From positions 6,540,744 through 6,604,743 of the forward strand of contig OX419759.1 in the NCBI GenBank assembly GCA_948567375.1: DNA of 64,000 bases. The letters are read 5' to 3'. This DNA comes from Lunularia cruciata. Taxonomy: Eukaryota > Streptophyta > Marchantiopsida > Lunulariales > Lunulariaceae. The position numbers were made by a program, and so were the translations under genes. How positions within the stretch are numbered: position 1 is the stretch's first letter; the number at the start of each line of letters is the position of its first letter. Positions 48,804 to 58,480 of this stretch are shown here, piece by piece. A model generated the notes under the pieces. The model saw only the letters and a list, made by a program, of their open reading frames with translations, was not told the DNA's origin and made no database searches.

Positions 48804-49750
48804 ATGCAAGGAATGTTGAATGAGTTTCAAGAGATCAAGATGATCATAGAGGGATTGAAAAATCAAGTATGTACCTTCAAGAATGACAAGTCAATGCACA
48901 AAGGAGAGTCATCCTAAAACCCAATACCAATGGCCAAAGTACATAGAGAGTCAATCATGCCAAGGACATTGACCACAATCAACAATGAGACCACATTGTT
49001 ACTACGAATGAAGAAGATATGCAATATTGAGCCTCACAAAGGACAACATTCCATGGGAGTAGTGGAGAACTGGATTTCAAGAATGGATTGATACTTTTGA
49101 TTGTTCATAGTTGCAATCATTGATCATTATGTAGGTGTGTTTGCATGTGGGTACTTGACTAATAAAGCCCTCACACGATATGATGCTTGGGAATGATCAA
49201 TTTTGGTAGAAGGAAGAGAGTTCACTTGGTAGGCCATGAAATAAAGGCTATTGAAAAACTTCTAATTTGTGGATTTTGTGCAAATGGCCTAAACTTGACT
49301 GTGGAGGTTGAAGCAAAAGAACAATGTACAAGAATACATGGAGGCATTTCTTGATCTACAAGTCACAATAATTGACATGAGTCCAAGAAAAGCTCTGGAC
49401 AATTTCAAACAAGGATAAAAGAGCAAATGATACAAAAACTTTGCATGGTTTTTAAAGCTATTGCTTGTGCTCAGAGAATATTAGGTGCACTAGGAGGAAA
49501 TGAAGGGGTAGTTCTAACTCAACATGATCAAACACAACACTTTGGTGGACCAATTCCTATAGAATTATGCAACATCCAATTTCAAGAACAAGGAACACGA
49601 CCGTTCCAAGGAGAGTGGGGACGGGTCAAAGAAAGGAGAGATTGGGTGAGGTCCCACAAGGAGAAGGGACTCAAGCAGAATAATATCATTGTTATAATTG
49701 TAGCCAAGACGAGAATTTAGCCATCGATTGTTGTACTCATTTTCCTAGAG
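48804..49750 (+). pseudogene. G1 gag and zinc knuckle remnant
   Basis: Starts MQGMLNEFQEIK, as in copy A (2833, minus strand). It continues with LLLRMKKICNIEPHKGQ and MEAFLDLQVTIIDMSP in shifting frames. A CCHC-type zinc knuckle follows near 49690-49731 (CYNCSQDENLAIDC), with the usual His replaced by Asn. Stops and shifts throughout. Confidence 0.82.
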
Positions 49751-49929
49751 GCCCTCAGCCTCCATACGAAGTAATCTTTGAACAACATGGAGAGAGGAAT
49801 TGAAGAAGAGGATGCAGAATTCACCTTGGAAAACAAAGATTGCTAATAAACATACCTTATGAAATTATTGTCTCAATAGAGAAGCAACAAAATGGGGGAG
49901 GAAGAAGAGGACAAGTGCACAAAGATTGA

Positions 49930-50240
49930 GGAAGACAAACTTACAATTGATTATCATAAATGGAGTCTTAGAAGGTAATCATGTGAGAGTATTGATAGAC
50001 CTTTGAGCAATAGAGAATTTATTGTCTTGCTCTCTTGCAATAAGGTTAGGGATAGATCTAGAGAAGGATGAGAATGAAGAAATAAAATTACCCATTGGGT
50101 AGATAGAGAGAATTGAGTCATTACTTAGAAAGGTAACACTCTATGTAGGAGAGTATCAAGAAGTGATTGAGTGGTGAGTGGTACAATCTTAATGCATTAT
50201 GATGCAATCTTAGGTATACCATGGATGGAGCACTCCAACC
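49930..50240 (+). pseudogene. G1 retropepsin (aspartic protease) remnant
   Basis: The retropepsin start is seen as LQLIINGVLEGNHVRVLID near 49940-50000. The catalytic Asp-Ser/Thr-Gly is replaced by Asp-Leu-stop. The protein is inactive. Confidence 0.72.
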
Positions 50241-50369
50241 CTATATCTATGGGAGGAAGAAAGTAGTGAGAACTGACCGATGGAAAATCATTAGGGTTAA
50301 AGAAAGAACACACAAGCAAGAATTACCTCTTTATGTAATAGGGACAACAACTATGTATAAGACAAATAG

Positions 50370-50758
50370 ATGTTTCATGGGCCTAATAAGAGAAGTCCAG
50401 AGTGCACAACTCAATGGACAAGTTCCTAAGAAATTGAAAGATGTGGTCAATGAGTTTCAAGATGTCTTCTAAAATGACCTACCCTTAAGATTACCGCAAA
50501 AAAGGAGAGTAGATCATAAAGTCAAGAGAATTCTTGGGAATGAATCTCCCTATAAGGCCTCATATCGTTTATCACCTCATTAGTTGGAGGAATGTAAGGC
50601 TCAAATTCAAAATATGCTATAGAAAGGGTTTATTAAACTAGTGTATCACTATGTGGTGCACTTATCTTGGTTTTGAATAAAAAGGATGGTACAATGTGCA
50701 TGTGCATTGACTATAGGGACCTAAATTAGCAAATGGTGAAGAATAAATACTCCTTACC
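50370..50758 (+). pseudogene. G1 reverse transcriptase, N-terminal part
   Basis: VPKKLKDVVNEFQDVF, RRVDHKVKRILG and the fingers motif CMCIDYRDLN up to KNKYSLP, as in gypsy RVT_1. The frame is interrupted by the LTR starting at 50759. Its last five bases TTACC are the target duplication of that LTR. Confidence 0.88.
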
Positions 50759-51503
50759 TGTAATAATACTCTGAGGACAAGAGAAGGGAGAAAACACATA
50801 TTACACACTCAACATTTGGTGCCCCAAAGGAGCACCTTCTCTATATTATATAGACAAAGAGGATCTCCTCCAAGGAAGCTCCACCATAGCATTAGGCACA
50901 CAGATAGGTGACATGTCATCAAGCTCCACCCTTGGATTACTTACTTGGATGGGTGACATGTTGTTCTAGATCCTTTCTGGTTGGTCAAACAAGCTTTGAC
51001 CAGAGGGAATCTTTTAGAGAATCTTCTTGTAGGAGTCTTAGAATCACGTAAGGTACCATTGGAAAGCTCTCGACAAGACAAACCAAGGAGAAGGGAAGGC
51101 TAGCCTTTCCTTTAGTTAGGGTGGAGGAGTGGAAATTGCACATTTTTGAGGCCTAATTCATCCGTTTAGGCCTTCGAAATTGCCTTCAAAGATTTTAGGC
51201 ATATTTTGGTTCCTACTCTATTAGTAGAAGTCCCCTTTTGGTGATGTCTCTTTCTGATTTATTTAGTCCATCATGTGTAACATCCTTCCAAATGTTACTA
51301 AACCAATTCTCACCTTTAAATCATATGTCTAGCTATTGGTTCTAAGGTTCTCAAGTCTATTTTGGTTTTTGCTCTATTTGTAGAAGTACTCTTTTGGTGA
51401 GTACTTCTATTTGATCTATTTTGACCATCATGTATAACATCATTCTAGATGTTACCAAACCAAATTTCACATCTAGATCATATGGCTAGCTTGTGGTATT
51501 ACA
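50759..51503 (-). repeat. Solo LTR of gypsy G1 (minus orientation) inserted in RT
   Basis: 745 bp; on the minus strand TGTAATACCACAAGC to TATTATTACA. Flanked by TTACC at 50754-50758 and 51504-51508, a perfect 5-bp target duplication. No internal sequence adjoins it. Confidence 0.94.
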
Positions 51504-51525
51504 TTACCCCACATGGATGACCTAA

Positions 51526-52267
51526 TGTAATACCAAGAGTTAGCCATATGATCTAGATATGAAATTTGGTTTGGTAACATCTAGAATGATGTTATGCATG
51601 ATGGTAAAAATATATTAGATAGAATTATCACCAAAAGAGTACTTTTACTAATAGAGCAAAAACCGAAATATACTTGAGAACCTTAGAACCAATAGCTAGA
51701 TATATAATTTAAAGGTGAGAATTGGTTTGGTAACATAGGGGAGGATGGTTCACATGATGGACTAAATAGATCAAAAAGAGGTATCACCAAAAGGGGACTT
51801 CTAATAATAGAGTAGGAACCAAAATATGCCTAAAATCTTGCAAGGCAATTTTGGAGGCCTAAACGGATGAATTAGGCCTAAAAAATATGCAGATTCCCCC
51901 CCCCCCCCCCAATTGGAGGAGTGGCTAGCCTTCCCTCTTCCCTGGTTTGTCTCGTTGAGAGCTTTCCAATGGTATCTTACGTGATTCCAAGACTCCTACA
52001 AGAAGATTCTCTAAAAGATTCCCTCCGGTCAAAGCTTGTTTGACCAACCAGATAGGACCTAGACCGTCATGCCACCCATCCAAGTAAGTAGTCCAAGGGT
52101 GGAGCTTGTTGACATGTCACACATCTGTTTGCCTAATCCTATGGTGGAGCTTCCTTGGAGTAGATCCTCTTTGTCTATATAACAAAGAGAAGGTGCTCCT
52201 TTGGGGCACCAAATGTTGAATGTGGAATTTTATTTTTTCTCTCTTCTCTTGTCCTTGGAGTATAACA
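51526..52267 (+). repeat. Solo LTR of gypsy G1 (plus orientation) inserted in RT
   Basis: 742 bp, TGTAATACCAAGAGT to GAGTATAACA. Flanked by CCTAA at 51521-51525 and 52268-52272, a perfect 5-bp target duplication. It has a C run at 51896-51910. Its TATA box TATATAA at 52176-52182 is followed by the palindromic GGTGCTCCTTTGGGGCACC. Confidence 0.94.
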
Positions 52268-52272
52268 CCTAA

Positions 52273-53155
52273 CCAATCAACTCAATGAGGCAAAATACTC
52301 CACCAAACTTGACCTACAGAGCGTTTACAACCAAATCTGGATTGCAAAGGAAGACATCCACAAAAATGCCTTTCAAACAAGATACGGTCACTTTGTGTAC
52401 CTCATGATGCTATTTGGCCTTACCAATGCACTAGCCACTTTCATGAGTTTAATGAATGACATATTTTTTCCATATTTGGATAAATTTTTTATCATTTTCC
52501 TTGATGGTATTCTTTGTAATAGTAAGACAATAATAGAACACAAATAAGATCTACAAGAAGTCCTCCAAATTCTATAATAGAATCGATTGTACCGCAAAAT
52601 CTCAAAAGCAAGTTTGAAGTAGACTTCTTGGGACATAAAGTAAGTGGACAGGGAATCCGAGTGTTAAAAAATAAAATAGAAGACATTAAAAAATAGAGTG
52701 CTTAAGAAGATCAAACTCAACAAGGTTCTATGGTTGACTTGTCAAAGACTTCTCCAAGGTTGCACAACTTCTAACAACACTTCTTGGCAGGGAGAAGAGC
52801 TGGATGTGAGGAATCACACAAGAAGCATTTTAGGAATTAAAAGATGCATTACTACATGAACCAATCTTAAAATGATATGACCCAAAACTTCTAATCAATT
52901 TTGCTATAGATGCATCAAGTGTAGCAATCCTAGTACTCTTACAACAAGAGTGGCATGATGGATGGCATCCAGTTGCATATTTCTCTCAAAAGTTGTTATT
53001 GTCAAAATGCAACTATCACACCACCAAACAAGAAGAGTTGGCCATTGTCCTTGCAACAAAGCACTAGAAGCACTATCCTAGCGAGAAGGCATTTGTAGTG
53101 GAGACAAACCTCAAACCTCTAGTCTATCTCAAGAAACAAAAAGATCTATCTTGTT
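52273..53155 (+). pseudogene. G1 reverse transcriptase C-terminal part and RNase H
   Basis: RT resumes with NQLNEAKYSTKLDL, AFQTRYGHFVYLMMLFGLTNA and IIFLDGIL, where the catalytic LDD has become LDG (near 52499). RNase H follows (FAIDASSVAILVLLQQEW and HPVAYFSQKLLLSKCNY, about 52900-53050; NLKPLVYLKKQKD about 53110). In-frame stops present. Confidence 0.86.
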
Positions 53156-53449
53156 GATAGATTCAATAGGTAGAGTGGAGACAAAGGTTCAACATGATGA
53201 TCACATATGTGGAAGGCAAGAAGCAACTTGTAGATGCATTTACCCAAATGCCTATGGTAAACAATATGGTGGTAGAGGTCAAGATGAGCCCTACATTTTG
53301 GCCAAGGATTCTTCTTGTTATAAAAATTGTTGTTGTTATAAAAATTGACCCATAAATTCCAAGAGCTCAATCATCCAAAGGCGTCACTAGTATCCAAGGG
53401 CTTGCTTTCATGATGGCAGGTTATAGATCTTGGATAACACGGACATAAG

Positions 53450-54271
53450 AATCATCATCCTAGCAAAATGTCATGATTTTATTTATTGTAGGTCACATTA
53501 GAGTGGACAAGACCTTGGATGCAGCCAAATGCTATTACTATTGGCCCAAGATGAGCAATGATGTGATGGAGTAAGTTTGAAGCTGCCTACTTTATCAACA
53601 AAATAAGGCTTATAATCAAGCTCTTGTAGGACTCCTTCAACCCCTTCTTACTCCTATGCAATGTTGGGAACAAGTAAGCATGGATCTAGTTTGGAAACTG
53701 CACAAGACCACCTTAAGATTTGACTCTATTATAGTCTTTGTTGACCAACTCAAAAAACTGATTCATGTGTGTCCTACCATGAGGACATGACTGCTCAACA
53801 ATTAGCTCAATTGTATATAGATGCAGATTTTTTCACCATGGTCTATCTCAAGTTCTCATCATGGATAGAGGTACTTAATTCACCAATTTGTTTTGGAGAA
53901 CACTCTTAGTTTCTTCAGAACCAAATTGGCCATGTCTATGGCTTACCATCCATAGACCAATGGACAAATAGAGCAGGCTAATTGCACTATTGAGTATATG
54001 CTTCAGAGCTTCATTGAAAAGGAGAAAGAATGGTGGGACACCTTACTCCCACTGGTGCAATTTGCATACAATAATTTAGTGAATGCATCCACAAAAGCCA
54101 TACTATTCTTCCTCATATATGGAGAACATCCTTTCACACCTTCAAGCTTGATGAGATCCATTTGGATACCAAGGTGAATGTTGTCAACAATTTTGTTTCA
54201 AGAATCCAACAAGGAGTAAAGAATGCCAAAATCAAGTTGTAGATTGACCAAAATCAACAAAAACAATATGA
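53450..54271 (+). pseudogene. G1 integrase remnant
   Basis: GHIRVDKTLDAAKCYYYWPKM with CQ-type zinc region, then SMDLVWKLHK, FDSIIVFVDQLKKLIHVCPT, and QANCTIEYMLQSFIEKEKEWWDTLLP. This is the gypsy integrase core in the expected order, with stops. The segment 53545-53656 is duplicated at 54272-54383. Confidence 0.85.
53545..53656 (+). repeat. 112-bp direct duplication, left copy
   Basis: Integrase zinc-region sequence that is repeated at 54272-54383 with only two differences, 727 bp further on. Confidence 0.92.
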
Positions 54272-54383
54272 CCCAAGATGAGCAATGATGTGATGGAGTA
54301 AGTTTGAAGCTGCCTAATTTATCAACAAAATAAGGCTTATAATCAAGCTATTGTAGGACTCCTTCAACCCCTTCTTACTCCTA
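54272..54383 (+). repeat. 112-bp direct duplication, right copy, at the G1/G2 junction
   Basis: Two mismatches against 53545-53656. It lies exactly between the end of G1 integrase and the resumption of G2 sequence. Confidence 0.92.
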
Positions 54384-55770
54384 AAACATATGGTATCTTC
54401 AAGACCCATTCTTCAACAATATGATCCTTAACTACCTTTTGTGGTTGAATTTAATACTTCTAACTTTACCATTAGAGTTGTGTGTTGCAACAAGAATTTA
54501 TAGATAGGTTACATCCCATTGCCTTTGTATCTTGCCAACTAAACACCATAGAAAAGAATTACTTTGTTTGAGATTAGGATAGCCTTATAACAAGACCTAT
54601 TCTTTAAGATGGTATAAGGTTATCTTATAGCACATGATAAGGAATACAACACCTTCTCTTTCAAGGGAGGCCTTATTTTCTATGAGAACCAAATTTATGC
54701 TCTAGCCAAGGGTGATCTATGACTTGTATGCTTTCAAAAAGCCCATGATTTACCAATTTCTTGTGACATGGTTGTGGATAAGACCTTGGGGCCCCTACAA
54801 CACCAATGGTGGTCCAACATGGCACAAGATGTTGGTGAGCTTGTCCAATCTTGTGAGAGCTATTAATTCAACAAAACAACCAAATATTGAGTGTTTTCCT
54901 TCAACCACTTCCCATCTCATCTGCTTGATGGGAGCATGTGTGTTTAGATCTCATACTTGGCACTAGGTTTGCTTTGTCCATGGTCTATCATCCTCAAACT
55001 GATAAACAAACCAAACATGCAAACTGTACCTTGGAAGATATGCTTCATGCTTTTGTCAACATTCACCATATCAATTGGGATGAATGTCTTGCAATTGTTA
55101 AGTTTACTTACAATAATTCCAAATAGGCAAGCACCAAATCCTCTCCCTTCTTCCTTAATTTTGGCCAAGATACACTTGTTCTTGATTCTCTTCTTACTCT
55201 TCCTTCATCTCATGTTACTCATACTTCCACCTTTTTGACCACTATATCCCAATTCTTACAAAGCTAAATCTTATCTCCTTGTTGCTCAAAATAGTCAAAG
55301 ATAATACTTAGACCATCATTGTTGTGATCTCATTTTTCAACTTGGCAATAAAGTCATACTTTCTTCTAATAACCTACCTCTCCCACTTGATACCCAAGTT
55401 TTTAAACTTACTCCAAATTGGATAGGCTTATTTGATGTCATGCAAATCATTTCTCTTGTTGCTTATTGACTTGCCTTGCCTTGTCATATGCAGATTCACA
55501 CTATCTTTTATATTTCCAAGTTGAAACTCTTTGTTTCTAATACATCTTCCTTTTCCTCTCATATCCAACCTCCTCCTCCTTCTATCCTTATCAACAATCA
55601 TAAGGAGTATGGAGTTGATTATATCCTTGCAAGTTGTCACCTTCGATGGGATTGCCAACAACATACTAAGTACAAGGTCCTTTGGAAAGCATATCCTCTT
55701 CATGATGCCACAAGGGAGCTTCTTTCTCATCTCTTGAATACAAAAATGGCTATCTAGGAGTTTGAAGCTT
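54384..55770 (+). pseudogene. G2 RNase H, integrase and chromodomain remnant
   Basis: RNase H pieces (PFVVEFNTSNFTIRV about 54430), integrase (KAHDLPISCDMVVDKTLGPLQ about 54740; MVYHPQTDKQTKHANCTLEDML about 54978-55043), and a C-terminal chromodomain (GVDYIL near 55610, YKVLWKAYPLHDATRELLSHL near 55670-55730). In the chromodomain the usual Trp of the ATWE motif is Arg. The chromodomain places G2 among the chromoviruses. Confidence 0.82.
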
Positions 55771-55811
55771 CTATGGTAACAAGGTCATAACCAACTAGTG
55801 GTGGGGGAATA

Positions 55812-56270
55812 TGTAACAATGTGGAGTTTACAAATGAGTTAGTTGAGACTAATAAAGTAGCAAATAGGCCAAATTAGCTAAAAATTACAAAAATATTCTA
55901 GAAGTATATAGAAAGCTACTTGGTACCTTCTAAGTATTGGGTAATGTGCATGCCAAGTGGCAATTTCTAGGAGGAAGTTTCATGGGAAGCTTCTTGACTA
56001 GTTTAGATTGCATGCCAAGTTGGTGGCTTCTAGAAGGAAGCTTCTTGGGAAGTTTTCTCGCTAGCTTAGCTTGCACAATAAATATGAAGCTTCTTAGTTA
56101 GCTTGGCTTGCACTCTAAGAAAGAAAATTTCAAGAAGCTTTATGAGAAGCTTCTCAAGAGCCTTGTATGTTTCTATAATATCAAAGCCCAAGCTCATGTT
56201 TTCTCATTCAAGTGTCTCAATGTGATCTTTCACTCTTCCATTCTCCTACTTTTCTCCTTGGTCTTTTACA
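55812..56270 (+). repeat. 3' LTR of gypsy family G2
   Basis: 459 bp, starting TGTAACAATGTGG and ending GTCTTTTACA. Closely related to 46751-47160, with an additional GAAGCTTC-bearing segment near 56038-56100. Confidence 0.88.
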
Positions 56271-56519
56271 CAAGGACTGAAAAACTATGCTATAAAATCA
56301 GGAGCACTTGGAGTAATTTCATTTGTTGCTATCAAATTTAGTTTCAATTTCAAAGAGCAAGTAGCAATACAAAGCTTTGTAGTTTTTTGTTTTTAACCTT
56401 CTTACCCAATGGTGGAACATGGTGTGTGTACAAAAACCCTTAAGAAAGATATCTAAGGCAACCTTTGTGCTCCAATGGTGAATAAATGGGTACTTTTTTT
56501 GTAGAAGTGACTTGATCTA

Positions 56520-58480
56520 AAGCAAGAACCTTTCTTTCTTGGTTTGGAGTTTAGATTTGAGTGATTTCACCATCATTTATGAGATGAAGGGAAGAAAGGA
56601 TATGATGATAGGGGATGTGAGACAAAAACCTTTGGCATGGATTGAAGAGAATTGGAGGTATGTCCTTGGTGTGGAAGCAAGCCTATCCAAAAGCATGAAT
56701 ATAGATATGGAGTTTAGGCATGTAAATAAGGAGCTCAATGACCAAATTTTAGAATCCTTTGGAGAGAAAAGATCCACCTATAATGGATGGATGGAGTGTA
56801 GTTACAAGGATCCTATACAAAGATTAATTGTTCAAGCAATAACAAAATTGTTTTGTGTGAAGGAGACAACCTACCTCAATAACAACCAAGTGGTCTTCTT
56901 TGAGAACTTGTACCAAGAAGAACCAAAAATATTGTGCAAGGAGGTTGAGAGAGAAGACAGAGTAAATTACCTAGGAGCCTTTGCCACACATATCTATATA
57001 GAGCTGAATTTATTGACAAAGAAGGAGCATAAGAGGTTTCCAAGCCATTTCCATCCAATGGGGTACTTTATCTTGCAATGGAAATAAATTATCAAGAAGT
57101 ACCAAGATGTGGATGCAGAGTACAAGGAGATTCAAATATATATGCTTGTGGAAAAAGAAGAGATTGTTGCCACATCAAAACCAAGAAGAAGAAGAAGATA
57201 ACTCTATCAAGGCCTCATAATCCAACCAAGAAGCCAAGATGAAATCTTAAAGTTATAGATGTTTCTTTGGAGGAGGAAGCAAAAGACTTCAAAGATGAAG
57301 ATCAAGGTATATAACACAAATACCAAGGTAAAGAGGACAAGAATAACCCAAATAACTTCTCATCCCAAACAAAGACAAAGTTGCACTCAAAGGAGAGAAG
57401 GAGGTGGTTGAAGAGACAAGAAGAAGACCTTTGGAATGAAGAACAACACAAGGCCAAAGAACAACCTCAAGAAGTGGAAGAGAGAGTAGATGTGGAAGAA
57501 GAAGGTGAAGACTCTCCAAGTGTAGCAAAAGTCATAAGGAGAGAGGCAGCCTAAGAATCCAAAGTACCAATTAAGGAAGATGCTAAGTCTGTAATCCATT
57601 TGGTAGGTGTGGCCTTGTTGATGATAGAGCTCATTTTGCCTTAATACTAAGAGGTCTATCCTAATATGGTTGATTACACAAAGTTGATCCAAAGGTTCCA
57701 TAAAGTAATCTATACCAAGAAGACAAAGGAAGAGTTTGAGAAGAGCATGAACCTATAAAAGGAAGAGGTAAGGAAGGTGAATGCCCTTATGCAAGAAAAC
57801 TCTAAATTGAAGAGGCAAAATAATTCACTTGTAGTAGAGCATAGCCAGTACAAAGGAGACATTTGGAGGCTACAAGGAGGTGTTCCAACACTTTGGCTAG
57901 AACACAGGTAATAATATCAAGGATAAAAAGAAGTTGAGTGCCAAGGACAAAGAAGTAGGGAATATTTGGGGAGAACTAGAGACCACCAAGATCTGGGTGG
58001 TCACTTTAGAAATATAGATTTTTGAATTATGGAAGGAGGTTGCTACTCAACTAGAGAATTTAGTAGAAGAATCAAAGAAGGAGAAGGAAGATAGGGTAAT
58101 TGTTTGACCCAAAGTGATAGGAGATATGAAGCAAGAAGTGGAAGCATTGCATAACCATTTGGAGGAATAGAAGGCAAAGATCCTCAAGCAGTTGGAGGAA
58201 GCTCAAGATCAATTCATATAAATGTTGGAGGAAGGAGCTCAAGGGAAGATTACAAAGATGAAGTTGCATAAGCTAAATTTGCAGGTCTAGAAGCTGAAGT
58301 AAAAGACATATGAGGAAGACAAGATGGACCAACTAGTTGTTAAACTTAGAGCAAATACATATGGAAAGTTAACTAAGATTTCTGATACCCATTTGTTAGA
58401 AATAACTGGCTACAAGGAGTGGACTGAGCTCCTTATTAGAATTTTTAATGGCAAAGGTAGTTCTTTACAATAGTACTTTA
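56520..58480 (+). pseudogene. Unnamed coiled-coil protein family (family X), copy 2
   Basis: Contains the longest intact piece of the family, a 182-codon frame (56539-57087) with GRKDMMIGDVRQKPLAWIEE, YLNNNQVVFFENLYQE (about 56872) and FATHIYIELNLLTKKEHKRF (about 56982). A Lys/Glu-rich coiled-coil region follows in broken frames (57100-58350). The closing motif is GYKEWTELLIRIFNGKG (about 58409). The function is unknown. It lies just downstream of the G2 3' LTR, but nothing shows it belongs to G2. Confidence 0.62.

Larger units (their letters stand above)
47613..54271 (+). mobile_element. Ty3/gypsy element, family G1, copy D, nested in G2
   Basis: 5' LTR (47613-48172), primer site, leader, gag (from 48804), zinc knuckle, protease, RT, RNase H and integrase follow in gypsy order to about 54271. 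There is no 3' LTR of this element: the right side passes through a 112-bp duplicated stretch straight into G2 sequence. The RT frame is split at 50759-52267 by two solo LTRs of the same family. Numerous stops throughout. Confidence 0.85.
46751..56270 (+). mobile_element. Ty3/gypsy chromovirus, family G2, interrupted by a G1 element
   Basis: The outer pair of LTRs (46751-47160 and 55812-56270) starts TGTAACA and ends TTTTACA. It is flanked by CAAAG (left) and CAAGG (right), a probable target duplication with one mismatch. A primer site follows the left LTR and a purine tract GTGGGGGAAT precedes the right one. Inside, a coiled-coil gag start is cut at 47612 by a G1 element. G2 sequence resumes at about 54384 with RNase H, integrase and chromodomain remnants. 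G2 protease and RT are missing, so a large deletion followed the nesting. Confidence 0.85.

Noticed and set aside
51504-51525. Spacer of a single inverted-repeat (foldback) transposon between the two LTRs
   Set aside because: Each LTR has its own perfect and different 5-bp target duplication, and the spacer encodes the missing RT residues, so there were two separate insertions.
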